Notes under the pieces: model-generated | What the model saw: only the letters and a program-made list of their open reading frames with translations | Told to the model about the DNA's origin: nothing | Database searches by the model: none | Shown here: one piece after another, positions 23,301-31,912 of the stretch | How positions within the stretch are numbered: the first letter of the stretch is position 1 | Layout of the letters: each line of letters begins with the position of its first letter | Assembly: GCF_900110775.1 (NCBI RefSeq) | Contig: NZ_FOEP01000018.1 | Span: 1 to 64,000 of the forward strand | Length of the DNA: 64,000 nucleotides | Source: Thalassovita taeanensis | GTDB lineage: Bacteria; Pseudomonadota; Alphaproteobacteria; Rhodobacterales; Rhodobacteraceae | Direction of reading: 5' to 3' | Program-made: the position numbers and the translations under genes

Positions 23301-26300
23301 ATGACCCATCTCGCCCCTTTTGCGACCGAGCGCGCGCTTGCGCCTGTTGTCCCTATCCCATCCCCCGATAAGCCCGCTGCGATCTTGAGCGTGGCCGAAG
23401 CGCTGCAGACTGATCTGGCGCAAGGTTTCCAGATCGACGCGCTGCGCCTGCGCGGCGAGATGGAACGCGCCTTTGGCGGCTCCGATGCGACAGGCGCCTG
23501 GGATTGGAAACTGGCCTATGAGGCGGGCGAGGCCGCGCTGGTCCTGTTTCTGCGGAAATTCGGCCGCGCGCTCTTGGCGCGTGCAGGATCACCCGCAGCG
23601 CTGCTGCCGATCCTTGCCAAGGTGTCCGGCCTTTTGCCGACCCATACGCGGCGGTCCGAAGAGATGACGCGGTTCCAGCAGTTCTCGACGCCGCTGCCCA
23701 TGGGGCTGGCCGCAATGGCTGCAGCACAGATCACTGCGCGCGATCTGGTGCTGGAGCCATCGGCTGGGACGGGCCTTCTGGCGGTCTTCGCAGAAATCGC
23801 GGGCGGCAGCCTCGCGCTGAACGAGCTTGCCGACACCCGCGCTGATCTCCTCCGTCGCCTGTTTCCGGACCGGCCTGTCACGGGCTTTGACGCAGCCCAG
23901 ATCGACGATCATCTGGACGCAGGGTTGCGCCCGAGCGTCATCCTGATGAACCCGCCGTTCTCGGCGGTGGCCAATGTCGATGCCCGCAGCACCGAGGCGA
24001 CAGCGCGGCATCTGCGCTCTGCGCTCGCGCGCCTGGTCCCCGGCGGACGGCTGGTCGCCATCACCGGTGCCAGTTTCGCGCCCGATTCCCCGGCCTGGGC
24101 CGAAACCTTTGGCCGCCTGACCGAGACCGCGCATCTGGTCTTTACAGGTGCCGTATCCGGTGCCGCGTTTGTCAAACATGGCACCAGCTTCGAGACGCGG
24201 ATTTCGGTCTTCGACAAATGCCGCGGTGGCGAGCTGGGCGGCATCACCGCCGATCTGGCGCGCCCGATATCGCCTGATGTGGCCAGCCTGCTGTCGCTGA
24301 TCACAGCCCATGTCCCCCCACGCCTCGTGCTGGAAACGCCAGTATTGCGTGCGCAAACTCCTCTTTCCCCATTTTCGGGAAATTCTGCCCATGCCACGCG
24401 AACCGCCAATGGCAGGTCACACGCTAAGTCCGCAACAGCCACCACAAGCACCGCAACACAGATCGATGCTGAGGATCTTGCCTATAGCCTGCGCGACGCG
24501 ACCGAGGACGGTGCCAGCGCGCGCCTATCGGATGCAATTTATGAGACCTTCCGCCTGCAGGCGATCGACATCCCTGGGGCGGAACCGCACCCGACTAAGC
24601 TGGTGCAATCGGCGGCTATGGCCTCGGTCGCGCCCCCAAAACCCAGCTATCGCCCCAAGCTGCCAGCCGCCGTACTGTGTGATGGCCTTCTGTCAGACGC
24701 GCAGCTTGAGACGGTGATCTACGCGGGCGAAGCGCATGGCGCGCAGCTCGCAGGCGCGTGGTGCGTGGACGAGACCGGCGATATGGTCTCGGCCGCACCT
24801 GAGGACGCCACTGATGCCGTCCGCTTCCGTCGTGGGTTCTTCCTTGGCGACGGCACAGGGGCGGGCAAGGGCCGCCAGTCGGCCGGGATCTTGCTCGACA
24901 ATTGGGCGCAAGGAAGGCGCAAGGCGCTCTGGATATCCAAAAGCGACAAGTTGCTTGAGGATGCGCAGCGCGACTGGCAGGCCTTGGGCCAAGAACGGCT
25001 GCTGGTGACGCCGCTCTCGCGTTATGCCCAAGATCGCGACATCCCACTCTCCGAAGGCATCCTCTTCACCACCTATGCGACGCTGCGCTCCGAAGAGCGT
25101 GGGGCCAAGAAATCCCGCGTTGATCAGATCGTCGACTGGCTGGGGGCGGATTTCGACGGGGTGATCCTGTTTGACGAAAGCCACGCCATGGCCAATGCCG
25201 CTGGCAGCAAAGGTGAGCGCGGCGATGTCACTGCCTCGCAACAGGGCAGGGCGGGTCTGCGCTTGCAGCACAAGCTGCCCAATGCGCGCGTGGTTTATGT
25301 CTCCGCCACAGGCGCGACCTCAGTGCATAATTTGGCCTATGCGCAGCGGCTTGGCCTTTGGGGCGGAGAAGATTTCCCCTTCGCCACCCGGGCGGAATTC
25401 GTCGAGGCGATTGAAGCAGGTGGCGTGGCGGCCATGGAGGTCCTCGCCCGCGATCTGCGGTCCCTCGGCCTCTATACGGCCCGGTCGCTCTCCTATGACG
25501 GCGTCGAATACGAGATGCTGGTTCACGCGCTCAGCCCCGAGCAGCGCTGCATCTACGATGCCTATGCCGGGGCCTTTGCCATCATCCACAACAACCTCGC
25601 GGCAGCGATGGAAGCCGCGAACATAACTGGCGAAAACGGCACGTTGAACCGACAGGCCAAGTCGGCTGCTCGCTCGGCCTTCGAGTCTGCCAAGCAGCGC
25701 TTCTTCGGCCATCTGCTGACTTCCATGAAAACCCCCACCCTCATTGCCGCCATCGAGGCCGATCTCGACGCGGGACATTCGGCGGTCATCCAGATTGTCT
25801 CAACCGGCGAGGCGCTGATGGAACGCCGACTTTCGGAAATCCCGACTGACGAGTGGAACGACATCCGCGTCGATATCACGCCGCGCGAATACGTCCTCGA
25901 TTACTTGGCCCATGCCTTCCCAGTTCAGCTCTTTGAGCCCTTCACCGACAGTGAGGGCAACTTCTCCTCTCGCCCTGTGGTGCGGGACGGCCAACCGGTG
26001 GAATGCCGCGAGGCCGCCCGCAGGCGGGACGCCCTAATCGAAAAATTGGCCTCTCTGCCACCCGTACCGGGGGCGCTTGACCAGATCGTGCAGCGCTTTG
26101 GCACCGACCTCGTGGCTGAGGTCACGGGCCGGTCGCGCCGCATTGTGCGCAAGGGCGAGGGGCATGCCGCGCGGCTGGTCGTGGAAAGCCGGGCGGGCTC
26201 GGCCAACCTCGCGGAAACCGCCGCCTTCATGGATGACCAGAAGCGCATCCTGATCTTCTCGGATGCCGGTGGCACGGGGCGCAGCTATCACGCCGATCTC

Positions 26301-27680
26301 GGAGCCAAGAACCAGCGCTTGCGGGTCCATTACCTTCTGGAACCCGGCTGGAAAGCCGACGCGGCCATTCAGGGTCTGGGCCGCACCAACCGCACCAATC
26401 AAGCGCAGCCGCCGCTCTTCCGGCCGGTGGCCACGGATGTGAAAGCGGAGAAGCGGTTCCTGTCGACCATCGCGCGCCGCCTCGACACGCTGGGGGCTAT
26501 CACGCGCGGCCAGCGCCAGACCGGCGGGCAGGGGCTGTTTCGGCCCGAAGACAACCTCGAGTCCCCCTACGCTCGCGATGCCCTGCGCCAGCTCTATCGG
26601 CGCATCTATCGCGGTGATGTGGCGGACTGCTCGCTTGGGGCCTTCGAGGATGCAACCGGTCTCAGCCTGAGCGACGACAATGGTCTTAAGGATGACCTGC
26701 CGCCAATTACGACCTTCCTCAATCGCCTGCTTGCGCTGACGATCGATATGCAGGGCGTGCTTTTCACTGTCTTCGAAGAGCTTCTCGACCAGCGGATCGA
26801 AGGTGCCATTGCCGCGGGGGTCTATGACCTTGGGTTAGAGACACTACGCGCCGAGAGTTTCCGCGTGACGGACGCTCGGGTGATCTACACTCATCCGGGC
26901 TCCGGTACCGAGTCCCAGCTTCTCACCATCGCGGAAAAGCGCCGCAACACACCACTGTCGCTGGCCGATGCGCTGGACTGGCTCGACGATCCTAAGGCGC
27001 ACCTACTGGTCAACAGTCGCTCAGGCCGGGCTGCGGTGCAGGTGCCCGGGACCAGCCTGATGCTGGATGACGGCACCATCGAGCCCCGCCTGCGCCTGAT
27101 CCGCCCCACCGAGGCGAACACGGTCCCGGCCAGGATAATGGAGGACACACATTGGCTCGAGGCCGACCGCGCGGCCTTCAGTGCGGCCTGGTCTGCCGAA
27201 CTGGCCGAGGTGCCGGAGTTCTCGGAAACCACGCTGCATATCGTGGCGGGGCTGCTGTTGCCGATCTGGAAACAACTTCCCCAGGATGAGACCCGGGTGT
27301 ATCGGCTTCAGACCGATCACGGGCAGCGTATCATCGGTCGTCGTGTCTCGCCGACTTGGGTCGCGACAACGCTCGCCACTGATGCGCCAAAGCTCACGAG
27401 CGCGCAGGTTCATGCCCTCGTTCTCGAGGGCAAGACCGTCGTGCGGCTGGCCGAGGGGATGGAGTTGCACCGGTCCCGCGTCATGGGGGTGAACCGGATC
27501 GAACTGTCGGGCTTTACGGAAGCCGCCAAGGACCGGCTCAAGGCCGATGGCTTCTTTTCGGAGATCATCAGCTGGAAGCTGCGCCTGTTCTGCCCAGCAG
27601 ACTCCAGCGGCATCGCAGTGCTTGATCGTCTGCTTGCACGTTGTTCTGTGACAGGACTACATGCTCGTGGAGGGAACTGA
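23301..27680 (+). CDS. strawberry-notch family N6-methylase-helicase
   Basis: A 1459-residue protein with two enzymatic halves. The N-terminal half has an adenine methyltransferase-like fold with LEPSAGTG (about residue 150) and MNPPF (about 216). The second half is a strawberry-notch SF2 helicase-like ATPase with GDGTGAGKGRQ (about 515), FDESHAM (about 624), a long insert, ILIFSDAGGTGRSYHADL (about 988) and GLGRTNRTNQ (about 1025). The methylase could modify or only recognise DNA. Such proteins are frequent on large alphaproteobacterial plasmids and phages; antirestriction or transfer protection has been proposed but not shown. It is followed after 3 bases by a toprim gene. Confidence 0.9.
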   Translation: MTHLAPFATERALAPVVPIPSPDKPAAILSVAEALQTDLAQGFQIDALRLRGEMERAFGGSDATGAWDWKLAYEAGEAALVLFLRKFGRALLARAGSPAALLPILAKVSGLLPTHTRRSEEMTRFQQFSTPLPMGLAAMAAAQITARDLVLEPSAGTGLLAVFAEIAGGSLALNELADTRADLLRRLFPDRPVTGFDAAQIDDHLDAGLRPSVILMNPPFSAVANVDARSTEATARHLRSALARLVPGGRLVAITGASFAPDSPAWAETFGRLTETAHLVFTGAVSGAAFVKHGTSFETRISVFDKCRGGELGGITADLARPISPDVASLLSLITAHVPPRLVLETPVLRAQTPLSPFSGNSAHATRTANGRSHAKSATATTSTATQIDAEDLAYSLRDATEDGASARLSDAIYETFRLQAIDIPGAEPHPTKLVQSAAMASVAPPKPSYRPKLPAAVLCDGLLSDAQLETVIYAGEAHGAQLAGAWCVDETGDMVSAAPEDATDAVRFRRGFFLGDGTGAGKGRQSAGILLDNWAQGRRKALWISKSDKLLEDAQRDWQALGQERLLVTPLSRYAQDRDIPLSEGILFTTYATLRSEERGAKKSRVDQIVDWLGADFDGVILFDESHAMANAAGSKGERGDVTASQQGRAGLRLQHKLPNARVVYVSATGATSVHNLAYAQRLGLWGGEDFPFATRAEFVEAIEAGGVAAMEVLARDLRSLGLYTARSLSYDGVEYEMLVHALSPEQRCIYDAYAGAFAIIHNNLAAAMEAANITGENGTLNRQAKSAARSAFESAKQRFFGHLLTSMKTPTLIAAIEADLDAGHSAVIQIVSTGEALMERRLSEIPTDEWNDIRVDITPREYVLDYLAHAFPVQLFEPFTDSEGNFSSRPVVRDGQPVECREAARRRDALIEKLASLPPVPGALDQIVQRFGTDLVAEVTGRSRRIVRKGEGHAARLVVESRAGSANLAETAAFMDDQKRILIFSDAGGTGRSYHADLGAKNQRLRVHYLLEPGWKADAAIQGLGRTNRTNQAQPPLFRPVATDVKAEKRFLSTIARRLDTLGAITRGQRQTGGQGLFRPEDNLESPYARDALRQLYRRIYRGDVADCSLGAFEDATGLSLSDDNGLKDDLPPITTFLNRLLALTIDMQGVLFTVFEELLDQRIEGAIAAGVYDLGLETLRAESFRVTDARVIYTHPGSGTESQLLTIAEKRRNTPLSLADALDWLDDPKAHLLVNSRSGRAAVQVPGTSLMLDDGTIEPRLRLIRPTEANTVPARIMEDTHWLEADRAAFSAAWSAELAEVPEFSETTLHIVAGLLLPIWKQLPQDETRVYRLQTDHGQRIIGRRVSPTWVATTLATDAPKLTSAQVHALVLEGKTVVRLAEGMELHRSRVMGVNRIELSGFTEAAKDRLKADGFFSEIISWKLRLFCPADSSGIAVLDRLLARCSVTGLHARGGN

Positions 27681-27683
27681 TTC

Positions 27684-28715
27684 ATGTATTCTGAGACTGA
27701 AGATCTTGTCCGCGATTTGGCAGCAAATGCCGAAAGCGTTTGTCGTGCATACCTTCCCGCCGGGCGGCGGGAAGGGTCCTACTGGATCGTCGGCGATCTG
27801 CAGAACAATCCCGGCCGGTCGCTCTTCGTGCGGCTGGCGGGTCCGGCATCCGGGCCGGGCGCAGCCGGCAAGTTCACCGATGGCGCAACCGGCGAGCATG
27901 GCGATCTTCTGGACATCATCCGCGAGAGGACAGGGATCTCACGCTTTCCTGATCTTCTGGCCGAGGCCCGCGCGCATCTTGGCCGTCCGCAACCGGTCCT
28001 CCCGGATGCGCCAGTGCCGAGAAAAGCCAAGGCCCCCGGTGGCACGCCAGCGGCGGCGGCGCGCCTGTTCGCAGCCTCTATGCCAGTAGCAGACACGCTT
28101 GCCGACACCTACCTCCGCGCCCGGGGCCTCACCCATGGCGGGGTGATGGGCGCCCTGCGCTTCCACCCGAAGTGCTGGCACCGGGATGAGGGTCAGACCA
28201 AAAGCATCCCCAGACCGGCGCTGATCGCGGCGGTCACCGATGGGGCAGGGGCCTTGCGGGGCGTGCATCGCACCTGGCTGGCGCCTGACGGACAGGGAAA
28301 GGCGCGGGTCGAGACGCAGCGGCGTGCTATGGGTCACCTCCTCGGCAATGCCGTCAGGCTGACCCCGCATGACGACATCCTCGTGGTCGGCGAGGGCATC
28401 GAGACCATGCTGTCCCTGTCCGAGGCGGCCCCCGGCCTTCCCGTCTGGGCGGCGCTCTCATCGGGTCATCTCGGAGCCGTTCTGTTGCCGGAGGGGTTGC
28501 AGCGCCTCTACATCGCCATCGACCGCGATCCGGCTGGGCAACGCGCGGCAGAGAGGTTGAGCGCCAGAGCCACCAAGGCCGGGGTACCGGTGCGGGTACT
28601 GGAACCACTGCTCGGGGATTTCAACGATGATCTCCGGGCGAACGGCAAGGAAGCGCTGCGCCAGCATCTGGTAGGGCAGATCGGGCGCGAGGATCGGCAG
28701 CGCCTGTTGGCTTGA
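27684..28715 (+). CDS. toprim-domain primase-like protein
   Basis: A 343-residue protein. The C-terminal toprim domain shows the GEGIET motif (about residue 235) and DRDPAG (about 279), the acidic residues that coordinate metal in primases and topoisomerases. The N-terminal part has YWIVGDLQNNPGRSLFVRLAG and HGDLLDIIRERTG, typical of phage/plasmid primase-like proteins (DUF7146-type); a zinc finger was not seen. It probably starts replication or transfer-strand synthesis of the plasmid. It follows the strawberry-notch gene by 3 bases and is likely in one operon with it. Confidence 0.87.
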   Translation: MYSETEDLVRDLAANAESVCRAYLPAGRREGSYWIVGDLQNNPGRSLFVRLAGPASGPGAAGKFTDGATGEHGDLLDIIRERTGISRFPDLLAEARAHLGRPQPVLPDAPVPRKAKAPGGTPAAAARLFAASMPVADTLADTYLRARGLTHGGVMGALRFHPKCWHRDEGQTKSIPRPALIAAVTDGAGALRGVHRTWLAPDGQGKARVETQRRAMGHLLGNAVRLTPHDDILVVGEGIETMLSLSEAAPGLPVWAALSSGHLGAVLLPEGLQRLYIAIDRDPAGQRAAERLSARATKAGVPVRVLEPLLGDFNDDLRANGKEALRQHLVGQIGREDRQRLLA

Positions 28716-28867
28716 GCCACGACGCGCAAGGGGCGGTCCGGGGCTGCGGGGGCAGGGGCCCTGCAGTCCTGTCGCGGGTGTGGATCATCACCTTTGCCTC
28801 TTTCTGGGTAAATCTCATCCACCCGACACCCGAGCGGCCTTCAAGAGATGGGCAGGCGGCCGTCAAA

Positions 28868-29010
28868 GGCGACGCCCCCTCAAGGGCGGCAGGCAAGCTA
28901 TTTCCGCCGCGGCGGACGAGCCCCCGCTTTGCATCGCGAAACAAATAGCTTGCCTGCCGCCCTCCTCCACATGCGTTCCGGCCCCGAAGAGGGGGTGAAG
29001 GGGCGTCGCC
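28868..29010. repeat. 143-bp nested inverted repeat in the leader of the DUF2493 gene
   Basis: An outer perfect 11-bp stem GGCGACGCCCC/GGGGCGTCGCC (28868-28878, 29000-29010) encloses a perfect 20-bp stem (28884-28903 with 28943-28962). In the loop is the 12-bp palindrome CCGCCGCGGCGG (28904-28915). A third hairpin CCCCGAAGAGGGG lies at about 28982-28994. The three-stem layout fits a structured RNA, a MITE-like relic or a protein-binding cruciform. The 370-base gap that holds it has no credible ORF. Confidence 0.55.
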
Positions 29011-29085
29011 AGTGACGGCTATCGCAGCCCATGAAGGCCGCGCGGGATGACGCGCGGACGAGACAGGCCCGGAGGCAAGAAACAG

Positions 29086-30018
29086 ATGACGATCCAAACC
29101 CACGACGATGTGTATGAACCTGCCCACACCGCATCCCAGACCGCCCATGCGCTCGATGAGCTTCAGCTGTACGGCTTCCGACCCTTTGATGAGCCCGATC
29201 CGCGCCCGATGCCCGACGGGCAGCGCCTTGCCGTCGCTGTCGCCGACATCTTCGATGCCCTCGTTGCGACCCTGGAAGACACCCGCATGGAACCCGACCT
29301 TGAAGAAGTGCTCTGGGGCCAGGTCAACCTCTTCCACCGCGCCACAGCCCGTATCGAGCGGTCGCTCGATGAGAACGAGCAGGCGCAGCGCCGCCTCCAA
29401 CGCGAGCAGGACGGCTCCGAGGTGAAATCCGTCGAGCTCGAACGTCTAACGGCCGAAGGCCTGACCCTGATCGAACGGCGCAATTGCATGGACATGATGC
29501 GCGATCACGCCGCCACCGAGTTCGTCCATCACACAGGCTCGGCCTGGCGGCCCCGCACTGGCTCGATGGTGAACCGACAGCACATGACCGCAGCACTGAT
29601 CGACAGCCGTGACTTCCTGGCCGCCAAGCGCCGCGCGGAAACCGAGGTGATGCTGCCTGCTGGCCCCAAGGTCGCCCTCACCGGCGGGACCGACTTCAAC
29701 GATCACCGCCTGATTTGGGGTAAGCTCGATCAGGTGCAGACCAAATATCCCGATATGGTGCTTCTGCACGGTGGAAGCCCCAAGGGCGCGGAACTCATCG
29801 CGGCCAAATGGGCCGAAGCCCGGGGCGTCACGCAGGTCGCTTTCAAGCCTGACTGGACCAAGCACGCCAAAGCAGCCCCCTTCAAGCGCAACGACGCGAT
29901 GTTGGATGTGCTGCCAGTGGGTGTCCTCGTCTTCCCGGGCACGGGGATCCAGGAGAACCTCGCCGACAAGGCCAAGAAGCTGGGTATCCCGGTTATGAAG
30001 TTCGAGAAGGGGGCGTGA
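29086..30018 (+). CDS. DUF2493 protein (YspA/SLOG-type)
   Basis: A 310-residue protein. The C-terminal SLOG-like domain begins at KVALTGGTDFNDHRLIWGKLD (about residue 195) and contains LLHGGSPKGAELIAAKWAEARG (about 224), the usual nucleotide-binding loop of DUF2493, which belongs to the SLOG nucleotide-sensing superfamily. The N-terminal 190 residues are helical and charged (ATARIERSLDENEQAQRRLQRE). A role in nucleotide signalling or plasmid maintenance is guessed. The ATG at 29086 is chosen because it follows GGAGGCAAGAAACAG. The leader contains a 143-bp nested inverted repeat. Confidence 0.85.
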   Translation: MTIQTHDDVYEPAHTASQTAHALDELQLYGFRPFDEPDPRPMPDGQRLAVAVADIFDALVATLEDTRMEPDLEEVLWGQVNLFHRATARIERSLDENEQAQRRLQREQDGSEVKSVELERLTAEGLTLIERRNCMDMMRDHAATEFVHHTGSAWRPRTGSMVNRQHMTAALIDSRDFLAAKRRAETEVMLPAGPKVALTGGTDFNDHRLIWGKLDQVQTKYPDMVLLHGGSPKGAELIAAKWAEARGVTQVAFKPDWTKHAKAAPFKRNDAMLDVLPVGVLVFPGTGIQENLADKAKKLGIPVMKFEKGA

Positions 30019-30104
30019 GCTCCCTTTTTACTTCGTCGAACAAGAACATTGTGGAAACGTCAAAGAGCCCTTGATATTGTTATCTGACTAGAGGTGACCA
30101 CAAC

Positions 30105-30365
30105 ATGATGCAGCAAATGGAAGTGTTCCCGACGGCCGTCGATCTCAAGCGGGTCGATCCGTCTCTCAACATGCGGCGCTTCTATCGCATGACGATTCAA
30201 CCTGACCTGTTTGGAGGCGCGTGCCTTGTCCGCGAATGGGGGCGCATCGGATTTCGAGGGCAGATGTTGATCGAACAGCACCCCGACGAGGGGCATGCAG
30301 TGACTGCGCTCTTAAAACTCGCATCGGTGAAGCGTCGGCGAGGATACTTGAATTCCAGACAGTGA
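30105..30365 (+). CDS. WGR domain protein
   Basis: An 86-residue protein that is almost only a WGR domain (NMRRFYRMTIQPDLFGGACL, VREWGRIGFRGQ, then a helical tail). WGR domains bind DNA or nucleic acid ends in PARP1 and occur alone in bacterial genomes. Its position just upstream of the BREX operon may be incidental. A likely promoter AT-rich stretch lies before it. Confidence 0.88.
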   Translation: MMQQMEVFPTAVDLKRVDPSLNMRRFYRMTIQPDLFGGACLVREWGRIGFRGQMLIEQHPDEGHAVTALLKLASVKRRRGYLNSRQ

Positions 30366-30546
30366 GACCTGTTGGGCTTGGCTAATGACACCCCCAACGA
30401 CGGAACACCATTCCCTGCATGATCGCAGTGTGAGTCAAACTCTTGAAATTCTATTGATAATCACACTCACGCTCCCTAAAGTTGTCACAGGCCCAGTTAA
30501 TGGGCGCGCATAGTTACAATGCGCATTGCAAGGCTGGGAGTCCAAG
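30366..30546 (+). promoter_or_regulatory. control region of the BREX operon
   Basis: About 180 bases before brxR. Two adjacent hairpins lie close to the start codon: GCCCA-GTTAA-TGGGC (30491-30505) and GCGCAT-N7-ATGCGC (30506-30524). Further upstream GTGTGAGT and CACACTCAC near 30427-30475 give partial symmetry. BrxR regulators bind inverted repeats upstream of their own gene, so these are candidate operators. Confidence 0.45.
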
Positions 30547-31443
30547 GTGGATAGCGACAGGTCAGAACTTCGTTGGGGAGTCGAGCAACGCCTCGAGTTC
30601 ATAGAGTTCCGCCTGTTCTGGGAGGGGCATGTGAACCGGAGCGATCTGATGGACCAATTCGGTGTCTCTGTGAACCAAGCGTCCACCGACCTTAACCGGT
30701 ATATCGGCTTTGCTCCTGAAAATATGGTCTATGATAAGAGCGCCCGCACTTACGTGCGCGGTTCGGAGTTCCGACCGCAGTTCCTGGAGCCTGACGCGAG
30801 CCGTTATCTCACCCAATTGCGTTCAGTTGCCGACGGTATTCTTGATCGTGAAGATTCTTGGATCGCAGATCTCCCAACATTCGCTTCTGCGCCAACGCCC
30901 GTTCGAGGCGTAAATCCGGTGACACTGCGGTCTGTGGTTGGCGCAATTCGTCGGTCTGAGGAGGTAGAGTTGAAGTATCAATCTCTGTCCAGTCCGGAGC
31001 CTCGTTGGCGTTGGATTGCGCCGCACGCTATCGCCTTTGATGGGTTTCGTTGGCACTCCAGAGCCTTCTGCCTGACTGACGAGTGCTTCAAAGATTTTCT
31101 ACTTTCACGTGTTCTTGAAATCCGTGCTGTGCGTGAGAGCCAAGTGACGGCGACCGATGACGAAGACTGGAACTCCGAAGTCACTTTGGAAATTGTGCCG
31201 CATCCCGCTCTTTCAGAAACGCAGGCAAAGGTCATCGCCCTTGACTACGGTATGCGTGGCGGCAAAGCGAAGATCAAAGTCCGGCGGGCGCTGCTCTATT
31301 ACGCGTTGAGACGACTAGGACTTGATACAGACCCGGCAGCGCGTCGCCCGCAAGACCAGCAAATTGTCCTTTTGAACTCATCTGAGTTTGGGGTTCCGAT
31401 CCCCAGTGCGTCGGGTTCGGCGATCGAGGGGCCCAGTGCATGA
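30547..31443 (+). CDS. brxR: BrxR-like WYL-domain transcriptional regulator
   Basis: A 298-residue regulator. A winged HTH lies at about residues 15-70 (EGHVNRSDLMDQFGVSVNQASTDLNRY). The WYL-type domain follows at about 140-205 (VELKYQS, RWRWIAPHAIAFDGFRWHSRAFCL), then a WCX-like C-terminal region. This architecture is that of BrxR, a repressor found directly upstream of BREX operons and linked to sensing of nucleic-acid ligands. A GTG at 30547 is chosen for its GGGAG eight bases before; a TTG at 30526 is the alternative. It overlaps brxF by 4 bases. Confidence 0.88.
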   Translation: MDSDRSELRWGVEQRLEFIEFRLFWEGHVNRSDLMDQFGVSVNQASTDLNRYIGFAPENMVYDKSARTYVRGSEFRPQFLEPDASRYLTQLRSVADGILDREDSWIADLPTFASAPTPVRGVNPVTLRSVVGAIRRSEEVELKYQSLSSPEPRWRWIAPHAIAFDGFRWHSRAFCLTDECFKDFLLSRVLEIRAVRESQVTATDDEDWNSEVTLEIVPHPALSETQAKVIALDYGMRGGKAKIKVRRALLYYALRRLGLDTDPAARRPQDQQIVLLNSSEFGVPIPSASGSAIEGPSA

Positions 31444-31898
31444 TTGAGTCACTTGAACGCGTTGTCGAAGACCTTGTCGTCGTAAACAGCAAACTGCTGT
31501 TGCTGATCGGCGCGCCAAACTCGGGCAAGAGCGATTTGCTTCGGCAGTTTGCCAAACGCAGGGATCTAAAAATCCTGAACGTTGGCGCTGCTCTAGGGCG
31601 CGAATTACTTACAATTCCAAGTCCGAGGAGACACCTGCAGGCGTCCGATCTGTTGAAGGGACTGGCGGGTGAGTTTACGTCCAACGGTCTCCTGCTGATG
31701 GATAACCTTGAGATTTTGTTCGACCAAGGGTTGCGGCTTAATCCGCTCGATTTGCTTAGACGGCACGCGCAGGCGCGACGCGTTATTGCTGCTTGGCCAG
31801 GGGCACTAACGGAAAACAGATTGTCCTACGCGACGACAGGACACCCAGAATATCAGGACTATGGCTGTGATGGCTTGGTCCCGTTCAGAGTTAATTGA
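31440..31898 (+). CDS. brxF: BrxF, BREX type 3 P-loop protein
   Basis: A 152-residue P-loop protein. Walker A is GAPNSGKS at residues 24-31 and a Walker B-like LLLMDNLEILF lies at about 83-93. Small ATPases of this type (BrxF) are specific to type 3 BREX. ATGA overlap with brxR implies co-translation. The exact biochemical task is unknown. Confidence 0.85.
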   Translation: MIESLERVVEDLVVVNSKLLLLIGAPNSGKSDLLRQFAKRRDLKILNVGAALGRELLTIPSPRRHLQASDLLKGLAGEFTSNGLLLMDNLEILFDQGLRLNPLDLLRRHAQARRVIAAWPGALTENRLSYATTGHPEYQDYGCDGLVPFRVN

Positions 31899-31912
31899 AA
31901 GGAAACCACGAG

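Noticed and set aside
28868-29010. Integron attC site or CRISPR-like element for the nested repeat
   Set aside because: No conserved attC core sites or cassette integrase, and no repeat-spacer periodicity.
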